Assembly (NCBI GenBank): GCA_021738625.1
Contig: JAIPBS010000002.1
Location: forward strand, 124,001 to 188,000
Source of the DNA: Bacteroidales bacterium
Lineage (GTDB): Bacteria; Bacteroidota; Bacteroidia; Bacteroidales; JAIOZK01
DNA: 64,000 bases
Direction of reading: 5' to 3'
Below the pieces are notes generated by a model, which saw only the letters and a list, made by a program, of their open reading frames with translations, did not search any database and was not told where the DNA came from. The position numbers and the translations under genes were made by a program. Below, piece after piece: positions 34,201 to 44,530 of this stretch; the first letter of the stretch is position 1; the number at the start of each line of letters is the position of its first letter.

Positions 34201-35580
34201 TTATCTTTTTGGTCGTCCCTGTTTACTCCCTTTACGGCCGCCCTGCCGTTCAATGTCTTTCCTGTCCTCCTTAAAGCTGATGGGAGGCGTATCCTTTTCG
34301 GGCGTCGCTTTGGGTTGTTTTTTTTCGTATTTTTTCACCAGCTCCGGATCGAGCAGTGAATAGCCCATGTCTTCGGCATCTTCAGGGGCAATCAGGTAAA
34401 TCTCATCTTTTTTATCAAGACCTTCCAGCACCACGATCCGGTTTTCGTTGCTTTTGCCTGTAATCACCTGTTGCTTATGCCGTGAGGTATATACATAAGA
34501 AAGGCTGTCGTTATTCTGAACGCATTCGATGGGGATGTAAAGCACGCTGTCGAGCACTGTAGTGATGATCCTGTTTTTGGTGGTCATAGCAGGGCGCAGG
34601 ATAGAATCGTATTCATTTACATCGATCAGCACTTCAAACACCTTTGCATTGGAGTTTCGCATTTGTTGTCCGATGTTGGCTACTTCCATAACTTCCCCGG
34701 TGTATTCCCTGTCGGGAAAGGCGTCAACACCAATTTCGACAGCTTGCCCAGCCTGTACCTTACTGATGTCGATCTCGTTCACATAGGTTTTGGAGATCAT
34801 TTTTTCGAGGTTTGGAAGTTCAGCCACTACCGGGTCCCAGGCGCTGATCTGGTCTCCGGCCCCGATCTTTTTACCGTCCCAGTTTCTTTGATACACGACC
34901 ATGCCCGGTTTGGGAGCGCGAACAATAAACTCGTCCAATACGGCTTCCATTTCATTGATTCTTTTTTCAACTTTCTTAATGGAAGTGAGTACTTCCTGCA
35001 TATTGGCTTCGGCTTGCTGCAATTTGATCTGGTAATTTTCGAGCGCCTGTTTATAATTTCTTTCTGCTTTATCCAGGTCGATGCGGGCCTGCCTTTGGGT
35101 GGCCGGCGGCTCATAGATGGACTGGTCAACGACAATCTGCCTTTCTTCCAGGTTGTATTTCAGATTGATCAGCTCGTCGCGCGCTGTTCGCAATTGCATG
35201 GTGGTATCCAGCCGGGTTTGCAGTAGCTGGGTTTCAAGTTTTTCAAGTTCCAGCTTTTCATCCTGTATGTTGTTGGCCAGTTCGGTTTTATCCAGGCTCG
35301 CCACATAATCCCCTGAATCCACGATGGTACCATCAGGAATGATGTCTTCGATGGTTACCCGGTAAATTCTGACATTTCTCAGGTTTACCGGTCCCATGAT
35401 CTTTTCCGATTCTTTGGCTTCCAGCTCGCCTGTGGTGGTAACATCGATCACCAGGTCGCCCTGTTCAACCTGAACCACAATGGTTTCGTTTCCGGCCGGC
35501 GAACTGTCGATGCTCAGCCAGATGATCAATCCGATGACAACCAACAGAGCCGCTAACAGGAATATTCTGTTTTTTTTCAT
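34201..35580 (-). CDS. Periplasmic adaptor (MacA/HlyD-like) subunit
   Basis: A 459-residue membrane-fusion protein anchored by one N-terminal helix (IFLLAALLVVIGLIIWLSI). It has a barrel-sandwich/lipoyl half motif (VTTTGELEAKESEKIMGP and FIVRAPKPGMVVYQRNWDG), a long coiled-coil hairpin over residues of about 105-215, and beta-barrel domains. The C-terminus is an unusual basic tail (RQGGRKGSKQGRPKR). Adaptors link the permease to TolC. It starts 7 bases after moxR. Confidence 0.88.
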   Translation of the reverse strand: MKKNRIFLLAALLVVIGLIIWLSIDSSPAGNETIVVQVEQGDLVIDVTTTGELEAKESEKIMGPVNLRNVRIYRVTIEDIIPDGTIVDSGDYVASLDKTELANNIQDEKLELEKLETQLLQTRLDTTMQLRTARDELINLKYNLEERQIVVDQSIYEPPATQRQARIDLDKAERNYKQALENYQIKLQQAEANMQEVLTSIKKVEKRINEMEAVLDEFIVRAPKPGMVVYQRNWDGKKIGAGDQISAWDPVVAELPNLEKMISKTYVNEIDISKVQAGQAVEIGVDAFPDREYTGEVMEVANIGQQMRNSNAKVFEVLIDVNEYDSILRPAMTTKNRIITTVLDSVLYIPIECVQNNDSLSYVYTSRHKQQVITGKSNENRIVVLEGLDKKDEIYLIAPEDAEDMGYSLLDPELVKKYEKKQPKATPEKDTPPISFKEDRKDIERQGGRKGSKQGRPKR

Positions 35581-35587
35581 TTTTGAA

Positions 35588-36553
35588 TTACTTTAAAAAT
35601 GCATTGATGATGTCTTCCACGCTGATGCCCTCAGCTTCAGCCTTGTAATTTCTTACGATACGATGTCGCAGTATGGCGGTTGCCACGGCTTCCACATCTT
35701 CAATATCCGGTGAATACTTTCCGTGAAGGGCAGCATGGCATTTGGCTCCGATCACCAGGTATTGTGAGGCCCGCGGTCCGGCACCCCAGGTCAGGTACTT
35801 GTTGGCCCATTCATGGGCTTTGTCTGTCGCGGGACGGGTTTTGCCCGAAAGATTAACCGCGTATTGGAATACGTTATCGGGAACTGGGATTCTTCTAATC
35901 AGCGACTGGAAATACATGATCTCTTCAGAGCTGAGCACTATATCCGGATTGCCGAGTTCTTCAACGGTGGTGTTTTTTACAATGTTGATCTCTTCTTCAA
36001 ATGCCGGGTAATCCAGCCAGATATTGAACATGAAACGATCGAGTTGGGCTTCCGGCAGGGGATAGGTACCTTCCTGCTCGATTGGGTTTTGTGTTGCCAG
36101 TACGAAAAAGGGTTCATTCAAAATGTACCTTTTACCGGCGACTGTAATGCCTTTTTCCTGCATGGCTTCCAGCAGGGCGGATTGGGTTTTTGGGGGGGTC
36201 CGGTTGATTTCATCCGCCAGAATAATATTCGCGAAAACCGGCCCTTTGATGAATTTGAATTCCCTGCTCTGGTCGAGTATCTCCGTTCCGATGATGTCGG
36301 ATGGCATCAAATCGGGAGTGAATTGTATGCGTGAGTAGCTCAGTCCCAATACCTTTGCGATGGTATTCACCATCAGTGTTTTGGCCAGACCGGGCACACC
36401 TACCAGCAAAACATGTCCTTTGCTGAAAATGGAAATCAGGGTGTTCTTGATTACCTCTTCCTGACCCACGATCACTTTGGCGATCTCTTTCCGCAGCAAT
36501 TCATATTTTTCAACGAGGGCATCAACCGCTTCAACATCTGATTTATATTGCAT
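35588..36553 (-). CDS. MoxR-family AAA+ ATPase
   Basis: A 321-residue cytoplasmic AAA+ ATPase. It has Walker A GVPGLAKTLMVNTIA, Walker B ANIILADEINRTPPKTQSALLEAMQE, sensor 1 FFVLATQNPIEQEGTYPLPEAQLDRFM and a C-terminal lid. MoxR proteins act as chaperone-like ATPases with von Willebrand-domain partners, but no BatA/DUF58 partner follows here. The gene sits between surA and the efflux genes in one minus-strand run, so its client may be an envelope protein; this is inference. Confidence 0.9.
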   Translation of the reverse strand: MQYKSDVEAVDALVEKYELLRKEIAKVIVGQEEVIKNTLISIFSKGHVLLVGVPGLAKTLMVNTIAKVLGLSYSRIQFTPDLMPSDIIGTEILDQSREFKFIKGPVFANIILADEINRTPPKTQSALLEAMQEKGITVAGKRYILNEPFFVLATQNPIEQEGTYPLPEAQLDRFMFNIWLDYPAFEEEINIVKNTTVEELGNPDIVLSSEEIMYFQSLIRRIPVPDNVFQYAVNLSGKTRPATDKAHEWANKYLTWGAGPRASQYLVIGAKCHAALHGKYSPDIEDVEAVATAILRHRIVRNYKAEAEGISVEDIINAFLK

Positions 36554-36568
36554 TTGACTTATTTCTTT

Positions 36569-37936
36569 TTAGAGTTCTTCATTTGCCCACTTGTAATAGT
36601 AATTACAACTTTGGAATTCATCAATAATCTTAATATAGGCATCGTCTATTTTTTCCTTTACCCATTTGTCGACCACTTCCGATTTTTTCTTGCTTAAAGC
36701 CCACTCCTGTATTACATTGTAATCATCTTTTAAATTGGCAATATGCGGTTCGGTCCTGTTTTTCAAATACAGGATACGATAGCCCTGTTTGCCTTCTTCA
36801 TTTTCGAAAAGGACGGGTTCGGATAATTCGCCGACTTCAAGCTTGTCGATCACAAAAAACAGTTGCGGGTCGATTTGATCGGTCTGGAATTTCGTTGTTC
36901 CTGTCATGGGGTTCACGATCAAACCCCCATTGTTTTTTGAAGGATCGTCGGAGAACTTCATGGCCGCTTCTTCAAAGTTAAGGCTGTCTTGTTGAATGAT
37001 ATCCGCAATGCTGTCGAGATAAGCCTGGGCTTCCATCAATTCGTAGGGAGAGGGTTTGATGCGCAAAAGAATGTGTCGTACGTTCACATAATCTCCTTTC
37101 CTGTCGATCAGTTGGATGATGTGAAAGCCGGCTTTTGTTTCAACGATATCCGATATTTCTCCTTCATCCAGTTTAAAAGCCACGGCTTCAAATTCGGGGT
37201 ATAACTCGCCTCTTCCGGCCAGTCCGATCTCACCGCCTTTTTTTGCTGAGCCGGGATCTTCGGAATACAGAATGGCCATGGTTTTAAAACTTTCGCCTTC
37301 CAGGACGCGGTTTCTTATGTTCTCCATTTTTGTCCTGATCTCCGATTTTACCTCAATCCCGACTTTGGGCATCTTCACGATTTGCCCGATTTCCACCTCG
37401 GAATTGATCCGGGGGATGCTGTCTTTGGGCATGTTTTTGTAAAACTGTTTTACCTCGGAAGGGGTGATGGTTACATTTCCTGTAATTTCTTGCTGCGCCC
37501 TTTCCACCATCATTTGTTCACGAATGGGTTCCCGCATTTCTTCCTTGATCTCCAGAATGCTTTTATTATAATATTCTTCCAGCTTTTCGGCAGAGCCGAT
37601 CTGGCCGATAAAATATCGCAGTCGCTGGTCCATACTTTGTTCCACTTCGTTGTCGGTGATTTCGATACTATCGACCTGTGCCTGATTGAGCAGTAGCTTT
37701 TGGTAAAGTACATCTTCAAGTATCTGGCATTTTACCGTTTCTTCGCTTCCCTGTATGCCTTGTTGCATACGGTATTGAAGATACTGAGCTTCAATTTCCG
37801 ATTCCAGTATGATGTTTTTACCCACGATGGCAACGATCTGATCTATAACTTTTACCTGTGCCTTCGTTTGCCGGGTTTGCAAGCCAAGCAACAACAGGAT
37901 AACGATTGGGAATGCTGTTAATTTATTTATTTTCAT
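36569..37936 (-). CDS. surA: SurA-type periplasmic peptidyl-prolyl isomerase
   Basis: A 455-residue periplasmic chaperone with signal sequence MKINKLTAFPIVILLLLGLQTRQTKAQ. A SurA N-terminal helical domain (IVGKNIILESEIEAQYLQYR) is followed by two parvulin/rotamase domains, around residues 175-280 (YSEDPGSAKKGGEIGLAGRGE) and 285-390 (VRHILLRIKPSPYE, FSDDPSKNNGG). SurA escorts outer-membrane proteins to BamA, also encoded in this window. It belongs to a guaB-PPI-lipoprotein-surA run. Confidence 0.9.
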   Translation of the reverse strand: MKINKLTAFPIVILLLLGLQTRQTKAQVKVIDQIVAIVGKNIILESEIEAQYLQYRMQQGIQGSEETVKCQILEDVLYQKLLLNQAQVDSIEITDNEVEQSMDQRLRYFIGQIGSAEKLEEYYNKSILEIKEEMREPIREQMMVERAQQEITGNVTITPSEVKQFYKNMPKDSIPRINSEVEIGQIVKMPKVGIEVKSEIRTKMENIRNRVLEGESFKTMAILYSEDPGSAKKGGEIGLAGRGELYPEFEAVAFKLDEGEISDIVETKAGFHIIQLIDRKGDYVNVRHILLRIKPSPYELMEAQAYLDSIADIIQQDSLNFEEAAMKFSDDPSKNNGGLIVNPMTGTTKFQTDQIDPQLFFVIDKLEVGELSEPVLFENEEGKQGYRILYLKNRTEPHIANLKDDYNVIQEWALSKKKSEVVDKWVKEKIDDAYIKIIDEFQSCNYYYKWANEEL

Positions 37937-38029
37937 ATGTAAGCCGTCAATATTAGTTGAATAACTTGAATCAAAATCATTTATTGTAAAATCAAGGTAC
38001 TTTACACCCTAAAAGATTCCCGCTTCCTT

Positions 38030-38878
38030 CTAAAAGATTTCCACTTCATTGTTTTCCAAAGCCCGGTTGAAGAGCTCATCTTCCATATTTTTGATGAATG
38101 CCGTTTTACGTTTGTTCAGGATGATCCTGCTGATGTTGTTTTCCTCGTAGGCCATGGGCGATTGTTCACCCTTGAGTTTGTATTCGATAAACCTTAGCAG
38201 GTAAATATAGGGCTCTGCTTCCAGTTCGACTATGGTGTGGTTGCGCAGGTAGTTTTCCTGTTCGAGGGTTTGAATGGGTATTTTAACGATCAATTCATTA
38301 AATCTTATCCAATAATTGCTGTTCAGAAAACAATCGGCTGCATGCACTTCGCAGAGGGAATCAAGTCGTGCCTTGTCGTTTGGCTCATCTGACCGGATCA
38401 ACTCCCTGAAAGGCCCAACATCGAGGGTATCATCATTTAATTTCACATAATTCACCCTTAGGATGTTTTCACGCAGGATCATACTTTCTTTATGTTCTTC
38501 GTAGTATTTTCTGATCTCTTCTTCTGTGACTACCGTGTCGATTTTTTGCTTGATCAGCAGGGATTGATACCTGTAAACAATTAAGGAGTTGCGGTATGCT
38601 TCCAGTTGTTTGTTGAAATTTTTCTGTTCATCGCTTAGATTCCTTTCCGCCTGGTTCACCAGCAAATTCTGCCTGACCCAGTTGTTGATGTAGTTTTTGG
38701 CCAGGGTAAGGCTGTCTTTTGGGGGTGTTCCTTTCGGGATCACATCCCGGAGCTCGCCGGCATACAGGTAGTCATCCTCAACCACTGCCAGCACTTCACC
38801 CTCTTCATCTGTCCCGGCATTTTTGCATGAAACGGCTATGAACAGGATACATATGGCAGTTAAAAAGTTCCTCATCAT
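38030..38878 (-). CDS. Lipoprotein, probable SurA-related folding factor
   Basis: A 282-residue lipoprotein; MMRNFLTAICILFIAVSCKN gives a lipobox ending in Cys. The remainder is mostly helical, with YINNWVRQNLLVNQAERNL and VTEEEIRKYYEEHKESMILRE resembling the N-terminal and linker helices of SurA/PrsA-type chaperones. No complete parvulin domain is evident. Its start overlaps the stop of the preceding isomerase gene by one base (TAATG), which argues for translational coupling. It is probably a chaperone component without isomerase activity; the exact function is unknown. Confidence 0.72.
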   Translation of the reverse strand: MMRNFLTAICILFIAVSCKNAGTDEEGEVLAVVEDDYLYAGELRDVIPKGTPPKDSLTLAKNYINNWVRQNLLVNQAERNLSDEQKNFNKQLEAYRNSLIVYRYQSLLIKQKIDTVVTEEEIRKYYEEHKESMILRENILRVNYVKLNDDTLDVGPFRELIRSDEPNDKARLDSLCEVHAADCFLNSNYWIRFNELIVKIPIQTLEQENYLRNHTIVELEAEPYIYLLRFIEYKLKGEQSPMAYEENNISRIILNKRKTAFIKNMEDELFNRALENNEVEIF

Positions 38879-40881
38879 TACTTCTTTAATGATGAAAGAA
38901 CTTTTTCATTGACCTCAACCGGATATTTTTCTTTCAGGGATTTGATCCATTGTTTTTCAAGATGGTTCTGATAATCGGCAATTACCAGTCCCCTGGCTTC
39001 ATTCAGCTTTTTGTGCTGAGGAGGAAGAATTTCCTGCACGTGAATGATCACAGGATGGCCGTCTTTATCAACATCTTTGTAAATGCCCCTTTCTTCCCAG
39101 CTAACATTGTCGATGAGGTTGTTTTCGCCTTCTTCAAACAGATCCTGCCTGAAACTGAGAACGGTAACCGAGTCGTTGTTGAAATGACCGGCCAGGTCTT
39201 CTTCAATTTTGCCTGCCTCAATGGCTTCATAAACCGCATCCAGTGAGTCAGGTGCAAGGATTGTATAGATGGTGGCATCCAGTCTTTCATCCCACATGTA
39301 GCTGTCTTTGTTTTCCGCATAAAAGTTTTCGAGGCCGGTGGTATCTTCAATGGCTTTCGACCATACTTTCTGATCGGTAAGTTCAAAGAGAAGTATGCCA
39401 TCCCTGTATTCTTTCATCAGCAATCCGAAATCAGGATAAATTGTTTCCAGCCGCTTATCCAGGTAATGGATGCAGCTATTGTCGACGAATTCTTTATAGC
39501 TGGTTTCGAGGTACATCCTGATGTTGTTGGGTTTGATCGCTTTTTGTTTTTCTTCGAGGAAAACCGCAAAATCATGCTGGGTATATTTTTCCTTACCTAA
39601 TTTAAAAAGCTTTTTGTCCATATCCCCTACGCTGTCGGCCGACCATTCCTGTTTGAGCAGGGAAGAATCGACGGCTGCAAAAAACTTTTCTTTGTTTTTG
39701 TTGTATTCTTTAAATCTGTAATCCTCTTTAATCTTTTTGATCACCGCCTGTTTGCTTTTATGCGAACGAATATCTTTGGCCAAACGCTCCCTGATCTGAT
39801 CTTCTTCTTCCTCAAATGTCCCCGGGCGGTTTCTTTCAAGCAATCTAATGATGTGCCAGCCATACTGAGTGAGGAAAGGCTTCGAATACATGGTATCTTC
39901 CAGGAGGGAAACCCGGTAAATGAATTCGGGAACCATTTTATTGGAGTTGAAAATGGGTAGTTGTCCGCCTTTCAGCCTTGAGGCTTTATCATCAGAATAC
40001 TTTTCAACCACTTCCACGAAATCGGTTCCCGATTCCAGTTCTTCATATGCTTTGTTTATTCTTTCTTTCAGTGTAGCTGAATCTTCAGCTGAGGGCTGCT
40101 GCGGAAATTTGGCATAAATATGCGCGACCCTGGCTTTGCCCATGGCCGGCTTCCTGTCGGTTACCTTAATGAGATGATAACCGTACCGGGTTCTGATGGG
40201 TTCGGATATTTTTCCTTCAGCTGTTGAATAAGCACCTGTTTCGAAAGGGTAGACCATATCGAAAACGCTGAAATAACCCAGGTCGCCTTCATTTCCTTTG
40301 CGGACCACATTGCCTTTGTTGTCTTTGACGTCTCTTGCGCTGGGGTCGTCGGAGAATTCAACAGCCAGCAAATTGAAATCTTCACCAGCCCTGGCTTTCT
40401 CAAGGATCTCAATGGCCTTGTTGTGGGCAGCAGCAGTGTCTTCAGCAGATGCATTTTGAGCCACCCGGATAAGGATGTGGCTGGCGCGAATATCGTATTG
40501 CTTTCGTTCGTATGCCTCATGTATCAGCTCTTCGTTCACCTCCTCGTCAATAAAGTAAGGCTTGGTAAGTTGTTTGCGATAGCCACTCAATTCATTCACA
40601 AAAGAGCTAACAGTGTCCAGTCCGAGATCTTCGGCTTGTTTTACTTTTAGTTTGAAATTGATGTAAAGGTCAAGATATTCATCCACGGATTTTTTATCCA
40701 TTACTTCACTCTGGAGGTTGTTTTTCTGGTAGACCCGCATGAACTCGGCAACACTGACTTTATCGTCGCCAATTTCGAGCAGGGTCCTGTTATCGTTCAG
40801 ATAATCCTGAGCAACTGACTGGCTTGTCCAGGCGAGAACAAGCGTGAATACCATACCTAAAACAAAATTAAATTTTTTCAT
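38878..40881 (-). CDS. Large periplasmic peptidyl-prolyl isomerase (two parvulin domains)
   Basis: A 667-residue periplasmic protein with signal peptide MKKFNFVLGMVFTLVLAWTSQSVAQ. It carries two parvulin domains: residues of about 135-245 (ASHILIRVAQNASAE, FSDDPSARD, GDLGYFSVFDM) and 250-350 (RVAHIYAKFPQ, YSDDKASRLKGGQLP). A long C-terminal region lacks clear similarity. The track begins at TTG 40893; the ATG at 40881 gives a perfect signal peptide. It follows guaB by 27 bases and is probably co-transcribed with the lipoprotein and surA genes. Confidence 0.88.
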   Translation of the reverse strand: MKKFNFVLGMVFTLVLAWTSQSVAQDYLNDNRTLLEIGDDKVSVAEFMRVYQKNNLQSEVMDKKSVDEYLDLYINFKLKVKQAEDLGLDTVSSFVNELSGYRKQLTKPYFIDEEVNEELIHEAYERKQYDIRASHILIRVAQNASAEDTAAAHNKAIEILEKARAGEDFNLLAVEFSDDPSARDVKDNKGNVVRKGNEGDLGYFSVFDMVYPFETGAYSTAEGKISEPIRTRYGYHLIKVTDRKPAMGKARVAHIYAKFPQQPSAEDSATLKERINKAYEELESGTDFVEVVEKYSDDKASRLKGGQLPIFNSNKMVPEFIYRVSLLEDTMYSKPFLTQYGWHIIRLLERNRPGTFEEEEDQIRERLAKDIRSHKSKQAVIKKIKEDYRFKEYNKNKEKFFAAVDSSLLKQEWSADSVGDMDKKLFKLGKEKYTQHDFAVFLEEKQKAIKPNNIRMYLETSYKEFVDNSCIHYLDKRLETIYPDFGLLMKEYRDGILLFELTDQKVWSKAIEDTTGLENFYAENKDSYMWDERLDATIYTILAPDSLDAVYEAIEAGKIEEDLAGHFNNDSVTVLSFRQDLFEEGENNLIDNVSWEERGIYKDVDKDGHPVIIHVQEILPPQHKKLNEARGLVIADYQNHLEKQWIKSLKEKYPVEVNEKVLSSLKK

Positions 40882-40908
40882 AATTTCCTTCAATTGTTAT
40901 TTAGTACT

Positions 40909-42435
<1,527 letters not shown>

Positions 42436-42486
42436 TTAAAAAATGTTAATGAAAAGTCAATAAAAACAGGCGGTATGCGGGGTTTC

Positions 42487-44523
42487 TTAATAAATGACCG
42501 TAACGGTTCCCTGCCTCTGCAAAACCTGGTCTTCCCTGTTGCGAAAGTTGATCAGGTAAATATATACGCCCATTGGTACATAGCTGCCGTTGGATTTTCC
42601 ATCCCATCCTTCTCCGGGATCATGGGTTTCGAATATCATTTTTCCCCAGCGATCATAAATTCTGAGCGAGAATCCATCGGGTTCAATGAATTTTACAAGG
42701 GGCTTAAATTTGTTGTTAAGTCCTTTGGGTGCAAAAGCATTTGGTGCGATCACATCGGCTTCCTGCCTGGCAACGGCCATATTCGAACGTACGCTGTCGG
42801 CGAAGGGGTAAGTTGAACCTGTTGCTTCAATCGCTTCAACAAAATAAGTTTGGATCATGGTCAGCTCATCTCCTGAAATATTATCCTGATAAGTCGTTGT
42901 CCCTGAACCTACACTTCCGATTAACATGGGTCCGGCAAGCATTTCATTCAACCTGTAAACATCATAATGACCGACGGTTCCATCCCATCCTTCATAGGCA
43001 TTCCAGTTGAGACGGTTGGTGTTTTCATCAGGGCTTGTTACATTAAGCAGGATTGTTCTTGACATATTGGAACTCAGACTGGGTTTTCCACAACTGTCGA
43101 GTACATTTATCCTGTAATAATAACTTACATTGCCGGTTTGGGCGGAAAGGTCGATCCATTTGATATTAGCATTGTCGGATGGCTGAACGGTATCGATCAG
43201 GTCATAAGGACCGCCAGGACTATCCGAGCGAAATACCAGGAAACCGGCAACCGGTGCCAGGCTGTCGGTGTAAAAAGAAAGCAATACTTCCTGGCTGGTT
43301 GTTACGCTGGCTTTCCTGAGGTAGATGAAATCGGGCAGATTGGGATAATATGTTTCAATTGATTGAATGCAGGAAGAAGAACTCATATCCGCATTGTAAG
43401 CTCTGATGAAATAGCTGTAATTAGCCGGTGACTCCAGGTTTTGATGCAAATAGGCAGATTGGTCTGGTGGAATGGTTTCGAGCAATTCAAAGCTGCTTCC
43501 ATTTTTACTCATGTATATCTTGTATCCGCTCAATGCCGGTATCATATTGATATATGGGGTCCATGAGATCAGGCTGCTCGAATCACAGGGATTGAATTCA
43601 ACGGGATGAAGCAGGATCGTGCGCAATGAGTCGTTCAGGTTTTCCGGACCGATCCCTCTTCCGCTTACGTTGCCGCAGCTGTCGAAGGCGGCGATGCTGT
43701 ATGATTGGTTCTCCAGGCAGCCGTTTGCCGTACTGTCCTTGTAGCTGGTGTTCTCCAGGCCGAACACCGTATCGAATGCAGGCCAGATATTTGTTTTTCT
43801 GTAGATAATGTATCCTACAGTGCCCGAATCTTTGCTCATATCCCAGCCGAGAAGTGCGTTTCCGTTGTTGACGAGGCTTACCGAATCGAGTATCGGTTCG
43901 GAGGGCGGGGTCAGATCCTGCAACCAGGTGCCTGAAATATTGGAAACGGAAAAACAACCCAGGTTGTTCTCAATTTCAATTTTATAATTGATTGAGTCCG
44001 GGCAAACCTGTATGGTGTCGATGTAAACGGTATTCTTGCCTTCATAGAGCAGCACCCAGTTTTTATAAGAATATTTCCTGTAAAGTTTGTGCTGCCCTAT
44101 ACTGGAAGGAAGGGTGGGATCGTGTTGCAGGTTCCAGTCCAGTCGTGCGATGCTGTTGTTGAATTGCGGCTGTAACCTTAATTTGATTGCGGCTAAGGTA
44201 TCGGAAAAAACTTCCACACCAGAAGTATTATTGGCTTTGATGAAGTAATAGTTGTTTTCGACTGCCGGGTTTGAATTTTGATGTACATATTCTCCCATAT
44301 TTGCCTGATCGATATGAGCGATCAGGCTGAACCCGTTTGTTGGCGAATTGGAGTGATACACATCATATCCCGTGAACTCTCCGGCCCCGGTCGGCAACAC
44401 CCAGGTGAGGCGTATGCTGTCGTTGTTTTCAACGCTTACACAACGCAGATAATGATCGGTTTGGGCGGAGGCAGCAAAAACCGTCAGCATGATCAGAATT
44501 GCAATATGTATGTTCTTCTTCAA
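42487..44523 (-). CDS. Secreted Fn3-like protein with T9SS type B (gliding-motility-associated) C-terminal domain
   Basis: A 678-residue exported protein with signal peptide MKKNIHIAILIMLTVFAASAQ. About five to six fibronectin-III-like modules follow (for example LTWVLPTGAGEFTGYDVYHS, LISWTPYINMIPALSGYKIYMS, LNWNAYEGWDGTVGHYDVYR). The last 85 residues, APNAFAPKGLNNKFKPL ... YDRWGKMIFETHDPGEGWDG, are the CTD used by type B T9SS cargo. Each module has a Cys that may pair. It starts 7 bases after the inactive M16 peptidase gene, so it may share their transcript. Ligand unknown. Confidence 0.88.
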   Translation of the reverse strand: MKKNIHIAILIMLTVFAASAQTDHYLRCVSVENNDSIRLTWVLPTGAGEFTGYDVYHSNSPTNGFSLIAHIDQANMGEYVHQNSNPAVENNYYFIKANNTSGVEVFSDTLAAIKLRLQPQFNNSIARLDWNLQHDPTLPSSIGQHKLYRKYSYKNWVLLYEGKNTVYIDTIQVCPDSINYKIEIENNLGCFSVSNISGTWLQDLTPPSEPILDSVSLVNNGNALLGWDMSKDSGTVGYIIYRKTNIWPAFDTVFGLENTSYKDSTANGCLENQSYSIAAFDSCGNVSGRGIGPENLNDSLRTILLHPVEFNPCDSSSLISWTPYINMIPALSGYKIYMSKNGSSFELLETIPPDQSAYLHQNLESPANYSYFIRAYNADMSSSSCIQSIETYYPNLPDFIYLRKASVTTSQEVLLSFYTDSLAPVAGFLVFRSDSPGGPYDLIDTVQPSDNANIKWIDLSAQTGNVSYYYRINVLDSCGKPSLSSNMSRTILLNVTSPDENTNRLNWNAYEGWDGTVGHYDVYRLNEMLAGPMLIGSVGSGTTTYQDNISGDELTMIQTYFVEAIEATGSTYPFADSVRSNMAVARQEADVIAPNAFAPKGLNNKFKPLVKFIEPDGFSLRIYDRWGKMIFETHDPGEGWDGKSNGSYVPMGVYIYLINFRNREDQVLQRQGTVTVIY

Positions 44524-44530
44524 CTTTTTA

